This document shows positions 1 to 6,852 of a stretch of 7,331 nt of DNA, one piece after another. A model generated the notes under the pieces. The model saw only the letters and a list, made by a program, of their open reading frames with translations. It was not told where the DNA came from and did no database searches. How positions within the stretch are numbered: position 1 is the stretch's first letter; each line of letters opens with the position of its first letter. The translations under genes and the position numbers were made by a program. The DNA is from Rhodospirillaceae bacterium (GTDB taxonomy: Bacteria; Pseudomonadota; Alphaproteobacteria; Thalassobaculales; Thalassobaculaceae), in contig PCAV01000024.1 of NCBI GenBank assembly GCA_002730675.1, positions 26,761 through 34,091 on the forward strand, read 5' to 3'.

Positions 1-966
1 CTGCCAAGGGGACAGAAGGTTTCGTTTTCCCTGGCCTTGGAGGAAAATGATTTCCCGAAAATGACGGCTGGAGTCATAAAAGATGCAGGAGATGATCCTG
101 ACGTTACGCATGGGGCGATGATTAAGACAACGCTAGCGTTTAGCAATGGGCAGACTGGTATTGTCTTCAAGGCAGGCGAAGGCGTTGGTCGTATCACAAA
201 ACCAGGGCTACCTCTTGATGTTGGTCAAGCAGCAATCAATCCAGTGCCTCGTGAAATGATTTCCGCGTCCATAAATGAGTTGGCCTCCATCTATCATTCA
301 GATCGAAATGTTGAAGTTGAAATATCAGTGCCAGGCGGCAAAGATTTGGCGCTTAAGACGTGGAACCCACAACTAGGGATTGTTGGGGGCATATCGATTC
401 TTGGAACTACAGGAGTGGTAATACCCTTTTCTTGTTCGGCGTGGATACATTCGATCCACAGGGGTATTGACGTTGCACGAGCAACAAAAACCTTCCATGT
501 CGGCGCTTCTACGGGATCTACCTCTGGTAAGGCAGTTAGAGAAAAACACAATTTACCAGAAACATCCATGATAGACATGGGCGATTTTGCAGGCGGGATG
601 CTTAAGTATTTAAGAGGACACCCAGTTCCAAGAATTACGATTGGCGGAGGTGTTGCTAAACTTTCAAAACTTGCACAGGGCCATTTAGACCTTCATTCAG
701 CAAGAAGCCAATTAGATCTAGACTGGTTAGCCGAACAAGTAGCAACCCTTGGAGGGACTGGCAGTACAATTGAAGCTATTAAAAAAGCTAACTCTGCGTT
801 AGAGGTATTCGAATTAGCTGAAAGTCATAACTTACCATTAGCTGACCGAATAGCAGACAAGGCTCGGATTACAGCTTTGAACGTGTTATCCGGAGCGCCT
901 GTGGCCGTGGAAATACTCGTCTTTAATAGACAGGGACAGCTAATAGGTATGGCCCATGGATGGTAA
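1..966 (+). CDS. cbiD: CbiD, cobalt-precorrin-5B C1-methyltransferase (5' end cut by window edge)
   Basis: The frame is open from base 1, so the gene begins upstream and the TTG at 37 is not its start. The visible 321 codons begin at the family segment LPRGQKVSF; CbiD is usually about 360-370 residues, so roughly the first 45, with the WTTG-type N-terminal motif, are missing. Seen in order: KDAGDDPDVTHGA (visible residues 27-39), GEGVGRITKPGLPL, INPVPREMI, LGTTGVV, GASTG, FAGGML and LGGTGST. CbiD transfers a methyl group from S-adenosylmethionine to C1 of the contracted ring after CbiG has removed the two-carbon fragment, a cytoplasmic step of the oxygen-independent B12 route. Its end overlaps the cobK start by 11 nt, which implies a shared transcript and possible translational coupling. 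Identity is secure; whether cobalt is already in the ring cannot be read from this protein. Confidence 0.95.
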   Translation: MPRGQKVSFSLALEENDFPKMTAGVIKDAGDDPDVTHGAMIKTTLAFSNGQTGIVFKAGEGVGRITKPGLPLDVGQAAINPVPREMISASINELASIYHSDRNVEVEISVPGGKDLALKTWNPQLGIVGGISILGTTGVVIPFSCSAWIHSIHRGIDVARATKTFHVGASTGSTSGKAVREKHNLPETSMIDMGDFAGGMLKYLRGHPVPRITIGGGVAKLSKLAQGHLDLHSARSQLDLDWLAEQVATLGGTGSTIEAIKKANSALEVFELAESHNLPLADRIADKARITALNVLSGAPVAVEILVFNRQGQLIGMAHGW

Positions 967-1723
967 AAATATCTTAATACTTGGCGGAACTGGTGATGCC
1001 ATATCTATTGCTGAGAAACTATCTCTAATTGAGCATTATAAGATAATAACTAGTTTAGCTGGCGTGACTCAAAAACCACGACTTCCTATCGGAAAAGCGC
1101 ACATTGGAGGTTTTGGGGGTAGAGAGGGGTTGATAAATTTCTTAGAGGCGAACAAAATTAATCTAATAGTTGATGCAACGCATCCGTTTTCTACTCAAAT
1201 AAAAGAAAATGCAATTTTTGCATCAAACGAATTGTCTGTGCCGATAATACATTTTGTTCGCAATCAGTGGGAGATGGAGATTGGCGATAAGTGGCACATG
1301 GTAGATAACCTGCCGCAGGCATCTAACAAATTACGTGAGCTAAGCAGTACGCGGAAATTGAAAGTTTTTTTGACTGTTGGTCGAAAGGGGTTAGCTGACT
1401 TCGCTGATATACTCAATTGTAAATTTGTAATCCGTAGTATTGAAAAACCGCCTGTTCTGGAGAGATTTTCTCGCGCGGTTTGGATTGAGGGTAGGGGCCC
1501 TTTCAGTTCTCATAATGAGCTGAAACTCCTTAAGCAGGAACAGATCGATATTATTGTAACGAAAAATAGCGGAGGGTTATCTGGAAGAGCTAAATTACTT
1601 GCGGCGCGGACCTTGGGGCTTCCCGTTATAGTAGTTCGGCAACCACCGAGACCGCTTGGCGATAAATGCGACTCTATAGAGGGTGTTGTAGAATTGTCTC
1701 TTAAAAAAGTTGGTGAAGCGTAG
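956..1723 (+). CDS. cobK: CobK/CbiJ, precorrin-6A reductase
   Basis: 255 residues, a normal length for the family. It reduces precorrin-6A (or its cobalt form) to 6B using a nicotinamide cofactor, between CbiD and CobL in the pathway. Visible motifs: ILGGTGDA near the N-terminus (residues 8-15, dinucleotide binding), SLAG (33-36), GGFGG (51-55), DATHPF (73-78, strongly diagnostic), GRKGL (142-146), GPF (181-183), TKNSGG (202-207) and a C-terminal VRQPPRP. The glycine loop carries Asp where many relatives have Glu, a mild change. The ATG at 956 lies inside the end of cbiD, with only a weak AGG about 10 nt upstream, so coupled translation is likely. Its stop is 8 bp from the stop of the oppositely oriented cobM. 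It could be called cbiJ if the route is anaerobic; sequence alone does not separate the two. Confidence 0.94.
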   Translation: MDGKNILILGGTGDAISIAEKLSLIEHYKIITSLAGVTQKPRLPIGKAHIGGFGGREGLINFLEANKINLIVDATHPFSTQIKENAIFASNELSVPIIHFVRNQWEMEIGDKWHMVDNLPQASNKLRELSSTRKLKVFLTVGRKGLADFADILNCKFVIRSIEKPPVLERFSRAVWIEGRGPFSSHNELKLLKQEQIDIIVTKNSGGLSGRAKLLAARTLGLPVIVVRQPPRPLGDKCDSIEGVVELSLKKVGEA

Positions 1724-1731
1724 GTATTTGC

Positions 1732-2493
1732 CTAAGTTCTTTTGTTTCTTAGAAGATGGGTTTTGGTGGGGTCATATAAAGCGCTATCCTCGAAATTTTG
1801 ATTTTCTAAAACAGAGCCCACCAGGATCAGGGCGGTGCGCGTTATTTTTTCTCGTCGGGCCGCGTCGGCCATATTCTCAATATCAGTTTTGATTATTTTT
1901 TGATCTGGCCAGCTTGCGCGATAAATAATTACAACAGGGCACTTTAAGCCATAATAGGGCTCTATTTCTCTTCTTATAAACCTCAAGTTTCTTATTGAAA
2001 GATGGATGGCAAGTGTGGCTCCAGTTGCTGCTAACTTGAACAACTCTTCGCCCTCGGGCATTTTTGAGGACTTCATGGAAGTTCTAGTCAGAATAACCGT
2101 CTGACTAATTCCCGGGAGCGTCAATTCTTGCCCCAAAGTTGCAGCTGCAGCAGCGTAGGCGGGTACTCCGGGCGTTATTTCAAAATCTATTTTCAGATCC
2201 TTAAGGCGCCGGATTTGCTCCGATATGGCTCCATATAGTGAGGGGTCGCCTGAATGAACCCTCGAAATATTTTTTCCTAGACTGTGTTGATCGGCGATAA
2301 TCTGTATGATTTCGTTCAAATCTAGTGGCGCTGTATCGACGACAATAGCATCTTTTGGCGCGAAACTAATGACCTCTTTCGGAACTAGTGAGCCCGCGAA
2401 TAGACATACGCTGCAGCTTTCTATTAAGCGTCTTCCCCGGACAGTAATGAGTTCAGGGTCACCAGGTCCTGCGCCTATAAAGTGGACAGTCAT
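1732..2493 (-). CDS. cobM: CobM/CbiF, precorrin-4 C11-methyltransferase
   Basis: 253 residues, full family length. This tetrapyrrole methylase methylates C11 of precorrin-4 (cobalt-precorrin-4) with S-adenosylmethionine. Seen in order: GAGPGDPELIT (7-17), FAGSLVP (32-38, typical of CobM/CbiF), VHSGDPSLYG (79-88, the SAM-site GDP motif), TPGVPA (107-112), LTLPGISQTVILTR (124-137), TRTALILVG (218-226) and the C-terminal SALYDPTKTH-LLR signature (237-249). The ATG is chosen because it overlaps the upstream fusion gene's stop in an ATGA arrangement and has a GGAG ribosome-binding site 10 nt away. It is the last gene of the leftward operon. Its stop nearly abuts that of cobK, so any read-through in either direction would produce antisense RNA over the neighbour. 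No terminator hairpin is evident. Confidence 0.95.
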   Translation of the reverse strand: MTVHFIGAGPGDPELITVRGRRLIESCSVCLFAGSLVPKEVISFAPKDAIVVDTAPLDLNEIIQIIADQHSLGKNISRVHSGDPSLYGAISEQIRRLKDLKIDFEITPGVPAYAAAAATLGQELTLPGISQTVILTRTSMKSSKMPEGEELFKLAATGATLAIHLSIRNLRFIRREIEPYYGLKCPVVIIYRASWPDQKIIKTDIENMADAARREKITRTALILVGSVLENQNFEDSALYDPTKTHLLRNKRT

Positions 2494-4277
2494 TGATCTA
2501 TCACTCCACTTTCAGAGGAGTTTTGCAAATATCCTCTCGGTGTAAATATTTTTCTATCAACGATCTTGGTTTGGCTGTTCCCAATTATTATTATTGATAG
2601 CATGTCTATAGCCTCTTTATCCAAGTCCATTAAACTCGTTATGATGACTTCCTCTTCCGGTCGGCCAAGTGATTTTCCAACAGATACCGGAGTAGTTGGT
2701 CTATAATGTCTTTTCAATAACTCTAGGGCGGTCCGGAAGTTCCCACCCCGTTTTTTTGAAGTTGGGTTGTAGAGGGCGATAACAAAGTCGCCTTCGCATG
2801 CTTTTGTTAAGCGTTTTTCTATTACGGCCCAGGGTGTAAGTAAATTTGATAATGAAATTGCACAAAAGTCATGTCCGATCGGAGCCCCTACAAGTGCTGC
2901 GCAAGCCTGAAGTGCGGAAATACCCGGCGATACAAATATTTCGACCCGCTTCCAATGAAGGTTATCAGTTTGGCTGATGCAATCAAAAACGAGGCTTGCC
3001 ATTGCATAAATACCAGGGTCACCTGATGAAATAAGGGCTACCTTTTTCCCTTCGCATGCTAGGTTAAGTGCAGCAATAACTCGTTGTTTCTCTTCGCCTA
3101 GTTTAAAGGTGTGCTTTTTTTTGTTTGTAGCCAGACTTCCTAATAAATCTAAATAAAGAGTATACCCTACTAAATCAGAAGAATCTTCAATACAACGCTT
3201 TGCTTCAGGTGTCAGCCATTCGGCTTTCCCGGGCCCCAAACCAACGACGCTTAATATGCCGCGAGCTTTACCTATCGAGTTTGGGTCGATGAGAGTTTTC
3301 GTTTTAGCTATGGCACACGTTGCTCGACGTGACTTTGTTTTTTCAACTATAAGTTCACCATGAGAACCTGCAGCGGCCAGAGCTGATGCTTCGGCCACTC
3401 CATGAGAACCAACCTCTCTAAAGACGATCTCTGACGGATTTTTTAATCTCGGTGTTTCTTCTTCTAGAGTAACCGAATCAAAAAACCTCAACGGTTTATT
3501 GAAAAAATCAGCAATGGCATTTATGGCTATTTCATCCATTTTTTGCTCAATTGAGACGAATACAGCTATGCTTTCTTTTGAAAGGTTATTATTCTCTAGT
3601 GTGGTTTGCACAAGCGAAATTAGCTCGTTGACTGATGTACCGCGTTCACAACCAACGCCAACAGCGAGGCATTCTGAATTATAAATTAATTCAAATTGGT
3701 TTCCTGTTTCATTAAAGTGGGTACTCCTGATTTTCAATTTTCCGTCATGACTGACAGGAATGCCTGTGTTTTTTAACCAGGGTAAGTAACCGTCTAGACA
3801 TACTTTTTCTCCCGATAAAAGATTTTTCATAAAGGATTTGTAATCTTTTGTATTTGCGAGATAAAACTGGCCGGGTGGGGCGTCTAGCGCTACGTTATAG
3901 TAAAGGTCGCTTGCGGTTGTTATAGAAGCTTTGATTTCCAAAAAGTCAGCCAGCTCCAATGAGAGGTCATTTGCGCCCTTATGTCCACCTAGTGCTGGAA
4001 TAACAGCGCTTCTGTCTTCAGCAACCACGATAACGGATCCCTCAGTCGATTTCTCTCGAATTGAAGCGGCCAGCAATCGTATAAGGATGCCCAGCGCTCC
4101 AACAAAAACGATTGTTGTTTTATTTTTAAAAAGTTTATTTAGGTGGGCTTTTAAATCCGGCACAACTAGATCACAAGCCCCAAATGTGCCATGGACTTCA
4201 CAACTCAAATGCTGGCCTAATTGCTGTGCAGTGTTTAAGCCTGAGGATGAAACTACTAAAACAACAGTTACAGCCAT
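2490..4277 (-). CDS. cobJ: CbiG-CobJ/CbiH fusion: cobalt-precorrin-5A hydrolase + precorrin-3B C17-methyltransferase
   Basis: 595 residues, about twice the size of either activity alone. Residues 53-115 match the CbiG N-terminal domain (FVGALGILIRLLA, then PALGGHKGAND). A variable middle follows, then the CbiG/CobE C-terminal domain at about 203-325 (LAVGVGCERGTS, VSIEQKMDE, VGSHGVAEASA). A short linker leads into a complete CobJ/CbiH methylase at about 341-583: VVGLGPG (344-350), SSGDPGIYA (417-425), SPGISALQACA (450-460), LYNPTSKKR (502-510) and a TPRGY tail. By family knowledge the CobJ part methylates C17 and contracts the ring, while the CbiG part opens the resulting lactone and releases acetaldehyde. 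No cysteine cluster suggests the C-terminal Fe-S extension known from some CbiH proteins. The start overlaps the cobI stop by 10 nt and has only a weak purine-rich site; the stop overlaps cobM. The reading frame is intact through both halves, so this is a real fusion. Confidence 0.94.
   Translation of the reverse strand: MAVTVVLVVSSSGLNTAQQLGQHLSCEVHGTFGACDLVVPDLKAHLNKLFKNKTTIVFVGALGILIRLLAASIREKSTEGSVIVVAEDRSAVIPALGGHKGANDLSLELADFLEIKASITTASDLYYNVALDAPPGQFYLANTKDYKSFMKNLLSGEKVCLDGYLPWLKNTGIPVSHDGKLKIRSTHFNETGNQFELIYNSECLAVGVGCERGTSVNELISLVQTTLENNNLSKESIAVFVSIEQKMDEIAINAIADFFNKPLRFFDSVTLEEETPRLKNPSEIVFREVGSHGVAEASALAAAGSHGELIVEKTKSRRATCAIAKTKTLIDPNSIGKARGILSVVGLGPGKAEWLTPEAKRCIEDSSDLVGYTLYLDLLGSLATNKKKHTFKLGEEKQRVIAALNLACEGKKVALISSGDPGIYAMASLVFDCISQTDNLHWKRVEIFVSPGISALQACAALVGAPIGHDFCAISLSNLLTPWAVIEKRLTKACEGDFVIALYNPTSKKRGGNFRTALELLKRHYRPTTPVSVGKSLGRPEEEVIITSLMDLDKEAIDMLSIIIIGNSQTKIVDRKIFTPRGYLQNSSESGVIDQ
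2504..2507 (-). promoter_or_regulatory. Ribosome-binding site of cobM
   Basis: A GGAG core lies 10 nt before the cobM ATG, inside the last codons of the cbiG-cobJ fusion. Together with the ATGA stop/start overlap it fixes the cobM start and suggests re-initiation by ribosomes finishing the upstream gene. Confidence 0.6.
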
Positions 4278-4972
4278 GCTTTGTTTCTTTTGTGTACAAG
4301 TATGATAGAAAAGTATGGGACATCACTTTCTACTACATCGACAATGTCTACAATTCGTTCATTCTTCATTGTAGCTCGTTCAATATAGACAGAGTTCTCC
4401 AGCAGGCCTAATTTTTCCAAAAGCCGGCGAATTCTTGAGAAATGCCTTCCCAACTTTATTATGGCAAACGCATCGGCCATGTTTATTTGTTTTTCAAGCG
4501 CGTCGTCTGCTAATGGGGCGGGCAGAACGGTGAGGATATCGTTGCCGGCAGCCAGTGGGGTTTCCAGTATGGCAGCGCTCGCCATAAGAGACGATACCCC
4601 GGGGATTACTTCAACATTATACCTCTTCCTAATTAGTCCGAAAAGGTACATGAAAGAACCATAGAAGAAGGGATCACCTTCACATAAGATAACAACCGTT
4701 TTATTTTCCAGGGCAGCATTAAAAATTTTTTCACTCGCTGACTTATATATTTTCATAGCTGGGAAGCGGTTTGTCGACATCGGTATAGAGACGGGCAGCT
4801 CTTCGCAGGTTTTTGGAAAGTGTGGTGCGGCAATTTTTTTGGCAATGCTGCTGCCATTTTCTGGCGCTGGGTAAACGACGAGGTTTGCTTTTGCAAGTGT
4901 CTGTTTGGCCTTGATGGTTAAAAGATCAGGGTCTCCTGGCCCAACACCGATCCCGTAAATTTTAGCTTTCAT
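4268..4972 (-). CDS. cobI: CobI/CbiL, precorrin-2 C20-methyltransferase
   Basis: Catalyses the first committed corrin step, methylation of C20 of precorrin-2 (or cobalt-factor II). From the ATG at 4972 it is 234 residues, the usual size. Motifs: IGVGPGDPDLLT (8-19), PAPENGS near residue 35, LCEGDPFFYGSFMYLF (the diagnostic CobI SAM-site block, about 96-111), VIPGVSS (122-128), IKLGRH (172-177) and VYIERATMKNER (195-206). A GTG at 4990 would add six residues and lengthen the overlap with cobL from 11 to 29 nt. I prefer the ATG because family members begin just before the GVGPGDP motif and neighbouring overlaps are short; neither start has a strong ribosome-binding site. It sits between cobL and the cbiG-cobJ fusion in the leftward operon. 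Identity is firm, the start less so. Confidence 0.94.
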   Translation of the reverse strand: MKAKIYGIGVGPGDPDLLTIKAKQTLAKANLVVYPAPENGSSIAKKIAAPHFPKTCEELPVSIPMSTNRFPAMKIYKSASEKIFNAALENKTVVILCEGDPFFYGSFMYLFGLIRKRYNVEVIPGVSSLMASAAILETPLAAGNDILTVLPAPLADDALEKQINMADAFAIIKLGRHFSRIRRLLEKLGLLENSVYIERATMKNERIVDIVDVVESDVPYFSIILVHKRNKAWL

Positions 4973-6218
4973 TAATTTGATTTCTTTCACCCAAATTCTT
5001 AAACAGTCTCAATTGTGTTACAGGCATTTGGGAGCGCCATCCCCTATATTTGCCAAGGGGTTCTGATTTTGAAATATTTATTTTCGTAATCGATCCTCCT
5101 AGTTGCGCTTGTCTTCGCGTCAAAATTTCTTCTCCTTCAATAGTGACAACATTTGTTACTAAACAGCCACCCTCTTGTAATGATTCCCAGCATTGATCAA
5201 AAAGGTCTTCCGTCGTGATACCTCCACCTATAAATATCGCATTGGGGCGAGGAAGGCTTAGAAGGCATTCAGGGGCATGGGCATTAATGACCTGCAATTT
5301 AGGTGTACCTAACTGGTTGGCGTTTTTAACAATCGTAGCAGCTCTGTCGACGTCTTCCTCTATCGCGATTGCCAACGAACGTTGGCTTAGGCGCATCCAT
5401 TCAATGCCAACAGAGCCAGAACCAGCTCCAACATCCCATAGTAGACTTCCAGGATAAGGCTGCAAAGCCGATAACGTTATGGCTCTAACCTCCTTTTTGG
5501 TCAACATTCCGTCATTGATAAATAAGTCATCTTCCAGACCTGGGTGCCTTGTCACTAAAACGGTCTCGGGCGAACTTAAAATCTCTATGGCTATGGTATT
5601 AAAACCAGCACCTGGTTTTTCGCTCCATGATCTGGCTATTCCTTCGATGCGTCTTTCAGAGGACCCACCCATATGTTCCAAAACAGTTATTTGGCTATTT
5701 CCAAATCCTTGCTCCGTCAAAAGTTCTGCAACTTCTCGTGGTGAATTTTCATCGTTGGATAAAACAACTATCTTTGCGAGTGGCTGTAAATAACCTCTTA
5801 GTATTGCTAATGGTCTGCCGTGAAGAGTAACTAACTCAACGTCTTGATGCGGCCATCCCATCCGAGCGCATGCAAGAGAAAGAGCAGAAGGTGAAGGTAA
5901 TATAATCATTTCCTGTATTGGAAACGTTTTGCAAAGCGAAGCTCCTATGCCATAGCACATTGGATCGCCGGTAGCTAAAACACATGTTTTTGTACCCCTG
6001 AATTCGGTGAGCTTATTGAGGAGTATGCTAATTGGACTAGGCCAAACTATATGTTCCTGAGCAGTTTTTGGCATCAAGGAGAGATGCCTCTTTCCGCCTA
6101 TAACTATTTCTGCCGTACTAATAAGCTCTCTTGCTTCCTTGGAGAGACCATCTAGACCTCGATCGCCTATTCCAACGACCCACAACCAGGGGGTGCAAAC
6201 TTTTCTACTCATGGCCAT
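4962..6218 (-). CDS. cobL: CobL (CbiE-CbiT fusion), precorrin-6B C5,15-methyltransferase (decarboxylating)
   Basis: 418 residues, the usual size of the fused CobL. The N-terminal half (about 12-215) is the CbiE-type tetrapyrrole methylase: VVGIGDRG (14-21), GGKRHL (41-46), ATGDPMCYG (82-90), LPSPSALSLACARMGWP (107-123), LHGRP (132-136) and LSNDENSP (153-160). The C-terminal half (about 224-418) is the CbiT-type Rossmann methyltransferase: GLEDDLFINDGMLTKKEVRA (227-246), WDVGAGSGSVGIEW (261-274, SAM binding) and IFIGGG (328-333). The two domains methylate C5 and C15 and decarboxylate the C12 acetate chain. The start at 6218 has GGAAG close upstream; the in-frame ATG at 6212 is also possible. 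It overlaps the cobH end by 14 nt (8 from the alternative ATG) and extends 11 nt past the preferred cobI start. Both halves look complete. Confidence 0.95.
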   Translation of the reverse strand: MAMSRKVCTPWLWVVGIGDRGLDGLSKEARELISTAEIVIGGKRHLSLMPKTAQEHIVWPSPISILLNKLTEFRGTKTCVLATGDPMCYGIGASLCKTFPIQEMIILPSPSALSLACARMGWPHQDVELVTLHGRPLAILRGYLQPLAKIVVLSNDENSPREVAELLTEQGFGNSQITVLEHMGGSSERRIEGIARSWSEKPGAGFNTIAIEILSSPETVLVTRHPGLEDDLFINDGMLTKKEVRAITLSALQPYPGSLLWDVGAGSGSVGIEWMRLSQRSLAIAIEEDVDRAATIVKNANQLGTPKLQVINAHAPECLLSLPRPNAIFIGGGITTEDLFDQCWESLQEGGCLVTNVVTIEGEEILTRRQAQLGGSITKINISKSEPLGKYRGWRSQMPVTQLRLFKNLGERNQINES

Positions 6219-6852
6219 GGTGCTTCCGTGCGAGTTTTAAAAGTGCATTGCATCCTGCAGCAGCTATTGCGCTCCCACCTAATCGTCCTAACAAAGTAAT
6301 ATGTTGTATGCTAGGGTTGAAAACATTAAGTAGTGTTTTTGATTCTTTAGCTCCTACGAACCCTACAGGAAAGCCTAGTACTAGTGCAGGGTTGAAACCA
6401 TCATCGCGGATTTTTTCAATCAGTCTAAAGAGGGCAGTAGGCGCGTTACCTATGACGACGACCGCTCCATCGATATATTTGTGCCAAAGTTCAACCTGGG
6501 CGGCGGATCGCGTTGTTTTTCGAGTTTTGGCAATATTTTTTACTTCTGGATCGTTTAGAAAACATAGAAGTTTATTCTTAGGGAAGTCATCGATTATGGA
6601 AACGCCAACTTTCACCATATTGCAGTCGCAAATTATTGGAGCTCCTCTTAAAATGGCCGCAATACCATCCGAAACCGCGCTGCTGGTGAACTGGAGTTGC
6701 TTGGTAATATCTGGCATTCCGCATGCGTGAGCAATTCTGGTGGCTACTATGGCCTCTTGGTCATTAAATCGTTCTAAGTCTGCCTCGTTGTGGACTATTG
6801 AGAATGACTTTTCATAAATAGCCTTGGCATTTTTTTCATATTCAATTTTCAT
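6205..6852 (-). CDS. cobH: CobH/CbiC, precorrin-8X methylmutase
   Basis: 215 residues, normal length. It moves the methyl group from C11 to C12, turning precorrin-8X into hydrogenobyrinate (or the cobalt form into cobyrinate), the last ring-modifying step. The proposed catalytic histidine is His-42 in HACGM, matching His-43 of the Pseudomonas denitrificans enzyme. Other family blocks: GAPIICD (70-76), TTRSAAQVELW (113-123), GNAPTALFRL (135-144), GFPVGFVGAKESK (160-172) and GRLGGSAIAAAGCNALL (189-205). The ATG gives the normal N-terminus (EKNAKAIYEKSF) but has no good ribosome-binding site. It is the first recognised gene of the leftward operon, although a short open frame of unknown nature ends on its start codon (CTATGA), so the transcript may begin further upstream. 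Confidence 0.95.
   Translation of the reverse strand: MKIEYEKNAKAIYEKSFSIVHNEADLERFNDQEAIVATRIAHACGMPDITKQLQFTSSAVSDGIAAILRGAPIICDCNMVKVGVSIIDDFPKNKLLCFLNDPEVKNIAKTRKTTRSAAQVELWHKYIDGAVVVIGNAPTALFRLIEKIRDDGFNPALVLGFPVGFVGAKESKTLLNVFNPSIQHITLLGRLGGSAIAAAGCNALLKLARKHHGHE
6223..6227 (-). promoter_or_regulatory. Ribosome-binding site of cobL
   Basis: GGAAG lies 4 nt before the ATG at 6218 and 10 nt before the in-frame ATG at 6212, inside the end of cobH. The spacing is short for the first ATG and comfortable for the second, so the true cobL start could be either; the protein differs by two residues only. Confidence 0.45.

Noticed and set aside
294..578. 94-codon leftward open frame inside cbiD
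   Set aside because: Antisense shadow of the well-conserved central part of cbiD.
1732..1752. CTAAG...CTTAG inverted repeat at the cobK/cobM junction as a terminator
   Set aside because: Only a 5-bp AT-rich stem with an 11-nt loop and no following T-run in the cobK direction; most of it is cobM coding sequence.
3931..4305. 124-codon rightward open frame
   Set aside because: Antisense shadow of the CbiG N-terminal domain.
2230..5970. Recurring GGATCACC/GGGTCACC-like segments in the leftward genes
   Set aside because: They encode the shared GDP motif of the paralogous SAM methylases cobM, cobJ, cobI and cobL, not a DNA repeat family.
6131..6730. 199-codon rightward open frame
   Set aside because: It lies entirely antisense to cobH and the start of cobL, both of which carry clear family motifs; its translation shows no recognisable domain.
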